DNA from: Craterostigma plantagineum
Lineage: Eukaryota; Streptophyta; Magnoliopsida; Lamiales; Linderniaceae
Length of the DNA stretch: 64,000 nucleotides
Assembly: GCA_027422505.1 (NCBI GenBank)
Contig: JAPQWV010000308.1
Coordinates: forward strand, 434,001 to 498,000
Reading direction: 5' to 3'
In this document: positions 46,439-55,774 of the stretch, in pieces
Layout of the letters: every line of letters begins with the position of its first letter
How positions within the stretch are numbered: position 1 is the stretch's first letter
Program-made: the position numbers and the translations under genes
Notes under the pieces: generated by a model
What the model was told of the DNA's origin: nothing
The model's database searches: none
The model's input: the letters and a program-made list of their open reading frames with translations, nothing else

Positions 46439-46729
46439 TTATTTATAAATTGGTGGCGGACAAGGTGGCCCGAAGGGCAATTTATCACAACCATCGACAT
46501 TCTGACCACATTTCTTTCTGCAAAACTTGCAACAGAAACCCTTCAGAAGACCAACCCTACAAGTGCAGAAATACTCTTTGTTACAACTATCGAAGCATCG
46601 ATCTGAAATTTTTACGTTTTCGCCATTAACAGCTGTTACATTCTTGTTATTATTACCAGCCTCTGCTCTAATGCTTGTCATTAACAGTGCGAAGAACAAC
46701 ACCGAGCTCATGCTTCTCATAATGGCCAT
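46439..46729 (-). CDS. Small secreted ten-cysteine peptide, unknown family
   Basis: Intact member of the pair. I do not recognise the family, and the cysteine spacing does not match GASA/snakin (12 Cys) or common 8-Cys defensins. From the ATG at 46729 it gives 96 residues: a signal peptide MAIMRSMSSVLFFALLMTS, a short Asn-rich propeptide-like region, and a cysteine domain with spacing C-x3-C-x5-C-x-C-x8-CC-x2-C-x3-C-x6-C-x8-C ending GPPCPPPIYK. An upstream in-frame ATG at 46774 would add 15 residues, mostly Ile encoded by a CAT/ATG repeat, but the paralogue starts at the equivalent of 46729. A minus-strand TATA box CTATAAATA lies at 46803-46811. It is likely an apoplastic peptide, and its activity is unknown. 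Confidence 0.75.
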   Translation of the reverse strand: MAIMRSMSSVLFFALLMTSIRAEAGNNNKNVTAVNGENVKISDRCFDSCNKEYFCTCRVGLLKGFCCKFCRKKCGQNVDGCDKLPFGPPCPPPIYK

Positions 46730-47452
46730 GATGGTGGTGATGATGATGATGATGATGATATGAGATATGGACACAGTGATGTTATTGAGAAAAAGGACTA
46801 CGTATTTATAGTAATGTAATTTGAAATATTATATTTCCTTTAAAGCAATCGAAATCCTGTGGTAATAATGTTATAGTGCGAGGTTGACGTTTGATTATAT
46901 ATTTACATTTGATTGCGTAGTAGAGGACTAATTAGTGATGAGAAATATATACTTAATTAATAATTGTACAGGGATTAATAAGTAATAGTTACGAACTAAT
47001 AATATGCGATATTGATGACAATTTGCTCATTTTGTTTCCGAATTAGAAGGAAGGGCCGACTAAAACTCAAACGGGCAAGGTTTAAAATGGGTCTCAAGTT
47101 ATTTTTCATATTTAACAAAAAGAAAAACAATATTATCTATATTCTTATATATTGAGCCTAGCAATGATCAAACCGTGAAATTAGTCTGTCAATTTGATAT
47201 CTTTCATTACAATTTTATCCTTTATTTTTTTTATTTTTATTACAGTTTTAACTATTAAATTAAAATTTAAAAACTGAAAATTTAACAGTAGTTGCTAGGG
47301 GCACGTGGTTTCTTTTCGAGAATTCTTTCAAATTCGACTAAATAGATAATTCAATATGATTATCACTTGCAAAATTTGATTTTTCTTAAAGGAAATGGTC
47401 AACCTTCCTTCCATACGTGACAAGACAATGACTAATTAAAGTAGTACGTCTA
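46730..47452. other. Upstream region of the peptide gene and spacer to the F-box gene
   Basis: Holds a TATA box on the minus strand (46803-46811) and a GAT-repeat microsatellite (about 46736-46760). A diverged segment at 47140-47290 shares words with the dispersed repeat seen near 35865. No gene. Confidence 0.4.
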
Positions 47453-49370
47453 ATGTTTGACGGCAATAAATCATTAATCATAAATAAATATTCCATATTG
47501 TACGCACACCCTCATCCAAACATCCATAATATCAGAGCTATTCACATCTTTCTTAATCCCTCAAATAATCTTTCAGCGCCGCCAATTCACGACAGAGAAG
47601 AGACTGATATAACTCTAAAAATAAAAAAAGAAACCCTTCCTTCTAAATGGAAATCCAAAGAAATCGCTCGAAGCCACGCAACGAAGACACGCAACGAAGA
47701 CGGCGACCGAGAATTCCCAGATTGGTTCTTGTTCGAAGTACTCCTCCGTCTACCCTTAGACAACCTTTTCGCTTGCAAAGTCGTCTCAAAGAAATGGCTC
47801 TCCATAGCTTCGGACCCTAATTTCATCCGAGCCTACAAAAAAGCACGAAACTTTTCCCAACCACCGCCTTGGATGGTCCTATTCCTAACACCCTATAACA
47901 AAGTCAAAGACAACAAAATTCTTCCAATATTCGCGCGCAGCCCTCCCAAAAACCACCGCGAACAACTTCGCCTCCGTCTGTGGGTCCCACCTATCACAGA
48001 GCGCCTTTCCATCATAGGCGTGAGCGACGGGCTAATTCTGGCGCGCACGGCGAATTTCAACCTCTACGTGTGCAATCCCGTGACGGGGCGATGGGTTACG
48101 CCCCTCGAGGACTTCGACTCGCCGAATTCTCTACGCTGGCTAAGGCACGCGTCGGGTTTCTGTTGGTAAAAATATTGCTGATTTAAAGGCCGGATATTTC
48201 TCTAGAATCGCGTTTGGAGTTCACTTTCCAAAGACAATATTTCGTCCCGGGATAAGACTAGAGAAACTCTGTGATATCGCTCGTGAATTCAATGTCCCTG
48301 TGTCGAGTATATCTGCGTTTATTTATAACCCAAGTTCCTACCGGTTATGTCTGTTCATAATAGACATAATCCTTTCAAGGATAATGTCTGTTTGAGAACA
48401 GATATTACCTTTTGCTGCCAAGCACCTATTCGGGTATACACCCTTTCGGAGGAAGGATGGATTTGAGGGGAAAGCATGCACACCTTTTCGGTGTATGCAT
48501 ACCTTTTCGGGGCCGCCACTAGGGGCGCAGCCCCCTCGACCCCTGCTTCGTTTTGGGTTCTGACATAAAATGTTCTCCGAGCGTGCACTCCGCAGCTCCT
48601 AACCCGGATACATTTTACGTCCCAATTACACTAAAATATATAACAGTTTCCTCACGAGAGTCGACGGCGGAGACTGCGTCCTCAGAAGCTACCGAATAGT
48701 CGTCGCTCTTCAGGATGCGAAGGAGGCGATTATCTTCAGCGTTTACTATTCCGAGATCGGCGGTTGGAAAAAGCACACGGTCGAACTGCACGGCTTCGAC
48801 CATTTGCTCGAACTGCAGCCGTCGGCGGCCGTCCTGGACGGCGTCCTGCACTGGACGGACCAATCCCGAGGAAGCGTGATCGCTTACGATCCCGAGAAGT
48901 GTCCCGATCGAGTGAGGGTCATTGAGTGCCTGAACCGCCGTTATTGGGGCGTGTTGTACAACGCTATTCTATGCGCGTCGTTCGGGGACGGGTTGAGGTT
49001 CCTCGGAGAGCGTCGGGGGGTGACTCGCGGTAGGCTCGAGGGATTCGCCGTTTGGAAGCTCGTCGGCTACGGTTCCGGAGAGTGGCGCGCCGAGCGCACG
49101 GTGGAAGCGACGGATATCGCGTCGGGTTTTTCGGCGGAGATTCTGTGCTTCGATCCGTTCGACGAGGACGTGGTGTACGCGGTCGACATGCGCGACCGTT
49201 CGGTGTTTTCGTACGAGTTGAGGAGTGGAAGGGCGTCGGATTCCCTCGGAGCGGCGGCTGCGGACGACTGGGATTTTCGACTGGGGCGGGGCGCGTTTTT
49301 TTGGAGCATGGTGCTTGTCGTCCCTCCGTGGATCGTGCGAGTGGTCGAGGTGCACTTGGAGCGCCGCTGA
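47453..49370 (+). CDS. F-box protein gene interrupted by a solo LTR
   Basis: Substrate-receptor subunit of an SCF ubiquitin ligase, of the plant F-box/beta-propeller-like type. The F-box itself is readable as FPDWFLFEVLLRLPLDNLFA followed by CKVVSKKWLSIASDPNF, and downstream motifs include VSDGLILA, YVCNPVTGRW, AVLDGVLHW, VIAYDP and EILCFDPFDEDVVYAV. A 485-bp solo LTR with a GTTTC duplication (48156-48650) sits in the coding sequence. Splicing from a GT at 48166 to an AG at 48645-48646 keeps the frame and gives 478 residues. Without splicing, translation stops at 48167-48169. The start is uncertain: the only in-frame ATG before the F-box is at 47453 and gives an odd, AT-rich leader of about 75 residues, so the original start codon may be lost or sit on another exon. 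Confidence 0.75.
48156..48650. mobile_element. Solo LTR of a retrotransposon with 5-bp duplication GTTTC
   Basis: Host sequence GTTTC occurs at 48156-48160 and 48646-48650. The 485 bp between them starts TGTTGG and ends ATAACA, so it has the TG...CA termini with short inverted repeats expected of an LTR. There is no internal coding part. Joining the host sequence across it restores an uninterrupted F-box protein frame, which supports insertion into a once-continuous exon. A TATA-like ATTTATAACC lies at about 48309-48318, and CTTTTCGGTGTATGCATACC-type words are clustered at about 48485-48512. Confidence 0.88.
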
Positions 49371-49708
49371 AGTGGTTGAATTATTTTTTTTTATTTAGTT
49401 TTCAATTGTGTCGATTATGCGCTTTTATGGTACTGCGGAGAGTTGGCACCATTGTTGCTGTTTTATTTTTTTAATTTTTTTTGCGTTTAAGGTGGTATGT
49501 GGAGAGTTGCGCCTCGAATCGACTTTTGAAGGGTATACTTATTGTGCTCGAGTTTGGTTCTCGGTATTCGATTTATATCGATAAGTGTAATTAGTTATAC
49601 GATCTATCGATACGTGTAACCTTATTTGTGAATATACGACCTAGGCGAAGCCTAAGCGTTAATTACACGTTGCTAAGATTCAGTGCTAGACTTGGTGCAA
49701 TCACCAAT
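49371..49708. other. 3' flank of the F-box gene
   Basis: No gene. Includes T-rich 3' UTR-like sequence (49381-49490) and repeated CGAT-containing words (49570-49640). Confidence 0.35.
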
Positions 49709-49900
49709 ATCGTATTACTAGCGGAGCCAAGTGAGATCCGGTGGGAGCCCGACCCCACTAGAAAAAAGTGATATATGGTAAATATTAATAACATGATTAA
49801 AGTTGAAAAAAAAGCTCGATGAAAATAAAATACTAAGCGTGGTTCCAATTTGATTGGACCCCAGTAACCCAACTCTCTGCCTCCGCCCCTGATCATATTA
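49709..49900. mobile_element. Short hAT-like MITE, relative of the element at 13728
   Basis: ATCGTATTA at 49709-49717 and ATCATATTA at 49892-49900 form a target duplication with one mismatch. The body (49718-49891, 174 bp) starts CTAGCGGAGCCA and, on the minus strand, starts CAGGGGCGGAGGCAGAGAG. The GGCGGAG-type ends resemble those of the larger element at 13728. No coding capacity. Confidence 0.68.
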
Positions 49901-51721
49901 CAAATTCTCGCTGATGGTTTTCTTACTATGGCGTCAGCTGAGATTTGTTACTATGATTCTTTTTTAATGTTTGGCTCCGGATTGGCGGTTAGAACAACTT
50001 TTTACCGACACGTTACACAATTTAATAATTAAGGGTAAAATTGAAAATCATTAGTATTTTTATTGTGGAAAAAGTATAACGAAATATTTTTTTTTTTTAA
50101 AAAAAAAACAGACGGAGTATTAACCAAAGAATGATTATCTTGAAACTGCAAAATTTTACTATTCTCGTGGACCATAATTAAGTTCCAACTACATCGCCAA
50201 GCTGGAAGCATGTTGTCTTTCTTAGAGTGAAATAAGAGCAAAGGATGTCGTGCAAGCTAGACAACTGATATATCCTATGTTCCTACCCATGTAATAAAAA
50301 AAATAATGTTGTAATACTATATAATTAAATGATAGTAAGATAAAAGAAGCATGTGTTGTCCATGTGAAGTCCCCTCCCACTCTCTTGCACCACCCAAATT
50401 CTTATAAAGAATATATTATAAATATAATATAGCAAAATCTTTAACCCTTATGTGCCACATGGAGGCACGTTAAAGAGTGTATTGTATGGCTGTGATAATT
50501 AAATGAAATTATCACCGACGCTAGCTATCTATAGTTTTATTTTATTTTATTTTCCTATGTTCTGTGATGGTGTAACGTGATAACAAGTGACAATTATGGT
50601 TTGCCTGATATAAATTTAGTACAAGACAGATTGGCGCAAGACAAAAGTGATGGATTTGGTACTTCGCTTTGGAGCCATCTATCTTAGAAGTCCGAAAATA
50701 GTACATTTAAATTCGATTTATGATTGTAATTATATGCTAGTTTTTTTATATTGACGTTCGCCAAAATTCATGGGTAATTGTTAAAAAATTGCTCGTAAAA
50801 AAGTATCATTGTTACATTTATCTTTGTATTAGAGTTCAGATCAAGAAGCCATTAGTACAAATTCTCACAACCACCCTTAAATAGCGTCATTCGTGAAAAA
50901 AAAAAAAAAAAGAAGAAGAAGAATTCAGCCTAATAAATATTGGAGTAAATCTTGAAGCCTAATTTCAATCTAACATTTGGTTAAAACAATAGCTAACCAA
51001 GCACATGATAAAAATGGATAACTCACAAAAAATATAATTACCATTTTTTTGTAGTACACAATTATTAATATCAAAAAAAAAAAAAAAAGATCAAGAAAAA
51101 GCAACGTGCATGAATGCAAACGGTGGTGGAAAACAAAATCCCACATCATCATAATCACAAGCAAAATATATATGAATTAGAATCATTACACATGAAAGCA
51201 AAGCATAACACACATACACACAGTTGTAAGTTTGGACCCACTTGGTTCACATTCGCCGTTAAATCGACAGGCACATAATCACATGATTAGTATATATATT
51301 TCGATACTTCCATCAAATGCATGTAATAAGATTCAAATATTTACATGCTGTCATGCATTTTATAATTATTATTATTATTATTATCTCCCTTTTCTGTACC
51401 AACAAAAGCGTATCGACACGTTCATATAGCTTTCCCACCTTCGCAAGTCAAAAGTTTAAATTCAAGAAATGCATCTTTGCCGATTTATTACCAAAAAAAA
51501 AAAAGAAATAAATAACGATGAATATTGAAATAGATTTTCACATGCAAGTACGTAGGCTCCACTATCCCATTTGAATCAAACACGGACAAGGATGTCACAA
51601 CCATAATTCAAATGTACATGTTGGATCCAAACAAATAAAATATTAATATAAAAAAAAGGAGCTTCTTTATAAACACATATCTCCAAGAAACCTTCTTACA
51701 AAAACAAAAAAACCTCATCAA
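49901..51721 (+). other. Intergenic DNA and promoter of the cyclin gene
   Basis: No gene supported. Contains A-runs (for example 50098-50108, 50899-50911 and 51074-51088) and an ATT microsatellite (51366-51383). A TATA box TTTATAAACA at about 51666-51675 lies about 50 bp before the cyclin start codon. Confidence 0.45.
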
Positions 51722-52467
51722 ATGGCAGACTCTGAAAGCTGCCATGAAGTGATGCCTAACATCATAGCCTTCCTATCTTCACTACTACAAAGAGTGGCCC
51801 AATCGAACGATCTCAACCGTTCGTCTCAGCCTCAGAAGATCTCAGTCTTCAACGGATTAACAATGCCAACGATTTCGATCCAAAGCTACCTTGAGAGGAT
51901 ATTCAAGTACGCTAATTGCAGCCCAAGTTGTTACATTGTGGCTTACGTTTACCTCGATCGCTTTACGAAGAGACAACCTTTGCTTCCCATAAATTCTTTC
52001 AATGTCCATAGGCTTCTCATTACAAGCGTTATGCTTTCTGCTAAGTTCATGGATGACATGTAAGAATATCAAGAATTGAGTTGCCTCTCTCTCTCTCTCT
52101 CGCTCTCTCTCTTACATGTTTTTATAGAAGGTTCTTTTTCTTTTGTCTCTGCAGATACTACAACAATGCATATTATGCGAAGGTTGGGGGGATAAGCATA
52201 ACCGAGATGAACTTTCTTGAAGTCGATTTTCTATTTGGATTGGGATTTAATTTGAATGTCACGCCTGAGAATTTTCACCATTATTGTTCGTTTCTGCAAA
52301 GGGAAATGATGATGCAAGCTCCTCATATGAATGTTTCGCCGCAAGAATCATTGTTATCTCCGTACGATGAAGGTAATAAAAATGGAAGATTATCGTTATT
52401 ATCGAAAGCTCATATGTGCTTCGACGAAGATGAATCTTCCCATCAACAACAGCAACTTGCTGTTTGA
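51722..52467 (+). CDS. CYCP4;1: U/P-type cyclin (CYCU4;1, CYCP4;1 type)
   Basis: PHO80-like plant cyclin, thought to pair with CDKA and act in growth responses to phosphate, sugar or brassinosteroid. Two exons, 51722-52059 and 52155-52467, join in phase and give 216 residues. The cyclin box spans about residues 45-150 and includes the signature [47 protein letters not shown] and [22 protein letters not shown]. The last 60 residues are a variable tail ending in a Gln run. The intron after AKFMDD is where the family usually has it. The gene starts near a canonical TATA box. A CT microsatellite lies in the intron (52083-52112). Confidence 0.94.
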
Positions 52468-52902
52468 AGTCAATGAATTGAATGCATGGGTTTCTTAACT
52501 GTAGTTAGGTTAGTTGAGTAGGTTATGTTTTTATTTTAATTATCGTGATGATCTTTTTTTTTTTGTTTTTTGTTTTTGTGGGGTTTAATTTTAAACCCAT
52601 GATGGAACATTTTTTGTGCTCTAGGGTGTCTATTTGATATTGTTCTATGCAGTTTTTTAATCTTTTTTTTTTTTCCAACTTCAAATTCATTAAATACTAT
52701 CATTACACAAACGCAAATATGTAATAAATAGATTCATGTGGAGGCTTATCTGTCCGATTCGTTGGATCCAATCATCATGTCATGTGAAGTCCTGTTGATA
52801 AGGAGACATCAAAATTACATTTAGGAACAAATAATTACATGCAAAATCATTGGACTAATGTACTAAAATATATGGTGAACATATGTAAGTACAAGTGGGG
52901 TG
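52468..52902. other. 3' flank of the cyclin gene
   Basis: T-rich 3' UTR-like sequence (T-runs at 52554-52575 and 52657-52675). No gene. Confidence 0.35.
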
Positions 52903-53325
52903 TTATTTAATGGGTTAATTATGTTCAGCCCCTTAGAATTTTAATTTAAGATTCAGGCCCAATCAGAAAAATAATTTAGGATTCAGGCCCCGTCAGAAGT
53001 TTAATTTTAAGATTCAGGCCATGTCAGAGAAAAGTGATAAGTTATATGAAATGGTATAGAATGATCGTTTTGTGTTACAAACTTTCATCATATTGTTATT
53101 TCAGAACAATGAAGTGGTACGACATAAATAAACTGGTATCAAATGATCATTAACTGGTACCGGATAACCGTTTTGTGTTACAAATACCATTAATATTGTT
53201 ATTTCAGAGCAATGAAGTGGTACTGCAGAAACCGGATCCTTAAAACTGAATTTTTTACTGGCAGGGGTTGAATCCTAAATTAAAATTCTGACAGGGACCT
53301 GAAATGAAAATTCCCCTTATTTAAT
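52903..53325. mobile_element. MULE-like MITE with 9-bp target duplication
   Basis: TTATTTAAT occurs at 52903-52911 and 53317-53325. The element (52912-53316, 405 bp) starts GGGTTAATTATGTTCAGCCC and, on the minus strand, starts GGGGAATTTTCATTTCAGG. The arms contain AGATTCAGGCCC words. Inside is a duplicated block of about 60 bp with period 103 (CGTTTTGTGTTACAA at 53066 and 53169). A 9-bp duplication suggests a Mutator-like origin. A related fragment starts near 53761. Confidence 0.75.
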
Positions 53326-54163
53326 AGCCCATAGTCATACAATTTTTACAAGTGGACTTCTGTTTCTTGAAATGGGTTGGATTTGGTCTTTGAAAAAGTC
53401 ACATGGGCTTTGATGTAAAGTAAGTGAGTCCCAATCGATTTCTCCAATTCTTCAATGGTCTTTTAGGGAGATTTTCCAATTTACCTCAATTTCTTGGTTT
53501 GCAGAATCTTATTATGTGACAGGAATTAGAAAATAAAATATGCGAGTTAATGGGATGACGTTAGTATTTTTATTTTCTTCCGTAGAAATGCCCATAATAA
53601 TAATAAAATTTGGTTAAAGAATCAGATTCCATATTTCTCTCATGATCAAACCCTAAAACATGCCCAATAGATGTGAATGTGATCATGATAGAGGGTTTTG
53701 AGGTGAAATTCACTTATTATTTCACTTTCTAATATTACTTTCCGCGATAGATTAAGGAAAATTTTTATTTCAGGCCCGTCAATTTTCACTTAAGATTAAA
53801 AAGCCATGTCTGGAAAAACTTTAGTTTTAATGGCCCGATTTCTGCGGTACTACTTCATTGTTCTGCAGTACCACAAAACGGTATCTGATACCAGTTCATA
53901 TACAATTTATATTTTTTTAAATTTTTATCTTTATCTCTCAATTTTAGTGAAACTGGCTCCTAATAATAATTTCTTTGATTGAGTCTGAAACATATTTAAA
54001 AAATTTAATGCGATTGAATTCAAATATTAAACCATATTCCAAAGTGAATATCGCGTCAATCAGACTTCAGATCCCTCTCATTACATCCTAAATAAAAAGA
54101 AGAAAATCAAGAACAAAACACGTTCTTCCTTCTTATTTCTCATTTTAAAAGAAGAAAAAGATA
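53326..54163. other. Intergenic DNA with a fragment of the preceding MITE family
   Basis: From about 53761 to 53900 the sequence (TTTTTATTTCAGGCCC, later ACTTCATTGTTCTGCAGTACC) is related to the MITE at 52912, partly in opposite orientation. No right end was found. No gene. Confidence 0.45.
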
Positions 54164-54556
54164 TCACGACACGGCCACAGAATCTTTAGAAGGTAAATCT
54201 GCGTTCTTCTTCGGTCGAACTTTACTACTTGAAGATGATGATTTCTTATTCCATCTTTTCTCACTCGCTTCATCTATTTCGATCTTTTCTTGTCTGCACT
54301 CTTGGCTACAAAATGGCGTATTACCTCTGCAAAAAAATAGATACACATATGATGTAAGGATATATGAAGAGGAAAGAAAAGGAAATCACAAAGAAAATTA
54401 TTGTAATAAAAGAACTAACCTGTACATGAAGATGTCGCTGTTGTCGCTCAGCGATTTATGGCAAAGGAAACAAGATTCAAGAAAATGGGGTTTGTAATTG
54501 TTATGATCATCATTATAATAGCAACCAGAGAAATACGCATATGAATAAGAAGCCAT
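54164..54556 (-). CDS. FCS-Like Zinc finger (FLZ, DUF581) protein
   Basis: Short plant-specific protein whose FLZ domain binds SnRK1 kinase subunits and acts as an adaptor in energy and stress signalling. Two exons on the minus strand, 54420-54556 and 54164-54326, join in phase (Arg codon split) and give 99 residues. The FLZ domain covers about residues 25-65: [21 protein letters not shown] followed by [20 protein letters not shown], with the C-x2-C ... C-x3-C zinc ligands and the FCS triplet. The N-terminus is Tyr- and Asn-rich. The C-terminus is a Ser- and Lys-rich tail. The intron lies inside the domain, as is usual. The context (WRKY12, U-type cyclin) matches an Arabidopsis segment that also carries an FLZ gene. 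Confidence 0.93.
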
Positions 54557-55534
54557 TTTTATTAACTCTTCAAGTTCTGTGTATTGATAGAGAGAGGGAG
54601 ACTATGAGTCGAGGAAGATGAAATGGAATTGAGCGGCGTTATATAGGAGTATAGTCTATGATAAAATAATGAAAGGAATACCTTAAGAAAAAGAAATATG
54701 AAAGATATGAAACTCTTTTATTATATAATATATGTGTATATATTTAAAACGATTGGTTGTGTTTGTATTGTATTCGAAACCAGAGGCAGTTTTGACATGG
54801 GTCTTCTGTCTTTTGCTGTTCAATGTATCTCGTTAAAAAATGGAACATTTTTTTAGGGATTTACGTAAGTAAAATTATTATTTACTCTCTATACTAAGGT
54901 AATCGATTTATTTAAATACGACCTAGACTAGATGCAAAGAACTTTCTTGCGTGTCATAATGAGTGTCGTCCTTTCTAATATTTTTTTTTTCAACGAGATT
55001 TTCATTACCAATTGAATTTACAATGAGTTAAGTCGCCCGAATTTACTTTTTTCTGTCTAAATAATTCGTGAATTTGGTGGACGTAGCAATTATCAGAGCA
55101 CACGGATTTCCAATAAGATAAAAAACATCATCACTATCGTGACAACTTATGGAAAATGACATCATTTCATTATTTAGTCCCCACCATTTTTTCTTGTCCC
55201 ATCGATACTTCCACCTTTGAGCTGCGTAGGATTGGATCACACCAAAATTCAATTTTTCAAGCATTATCATCGTATAGCTATAACGTTACACGGTAATTCG
55301 TGTGAGGGATTGTTTCGCCCGTTTTCCTATTAATAGGTTATTAAAGGACTAGTTAGGCAATGTATGTATTTATAGCGACAGTGTTAGATTAAGGGCACGT
55401 GGGAGACCATTAGGTAAAGACAATTACTAATTCATTTACTCGAACTTCAAGGAACTTGTCTCCATGTGCCCGCTGCCCGCGGGCAGCAATAATATTCCTC
55501 ATATCGTGAGAAGCTTAAGCAATACACGTGTGAC
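54557..55534. other. Upstream region of FLZ and intergenic DNA
   Basis: No gene supported. A perfect 16-bp palindrome GCTGCCCGCGGGCAGC lies at 55472-55487. Confidence 0.4.
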
Positions 55535-55774
55535 CTTAAAAGATTCCAAGTCCTAGGCCAGCCCGCCTATTATTATTTTTATTATACACACCATCCCTTT
55601 TAAAAATAAAATCGTTCTAAGTATCTTTTCGTGTTCTCAAAAGTGAGTCGTTTTCTTAAAAGATTCCAAGTCCTAGGCCAGCCCGCCTATTATTATTTTT
55701 ATTATACACACCATCCCTTTTAAAAATAAAATCGTTCTAAGTATCTTTTCGTGTTCTCAAAAGTGAGTCGTTTT
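55535..55774. repeat. Perfect tandem duplication, 120-bp unit, two copies
   Basis: Positions 55535-55654 and 55655-55774 are identical as far as I can read. The unit begins CTTAAAAGATTCCAAGTCC and ends GAGTCGTTTT. It shows no coding content. The identity implies a very recent duplication or an assembly artefact. Confidence 0.95.

Noticed and set aside
46730..46774. Upstream ATG for the intact cysteine-rich peptide
   Set aside because: The extra residues come from a CAT/ATG microsatellite and have no counterpart in the paralogue. The downstream ATG begins a normal signal peptide.
48166..48646. Ordinary ancestral intron of the F-box gene
   Set aside because: The 5-bp host duplication, TG...CA ends and restored frame on removal point to an LTR insertion. 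An intron with these features by chance is unlikely.
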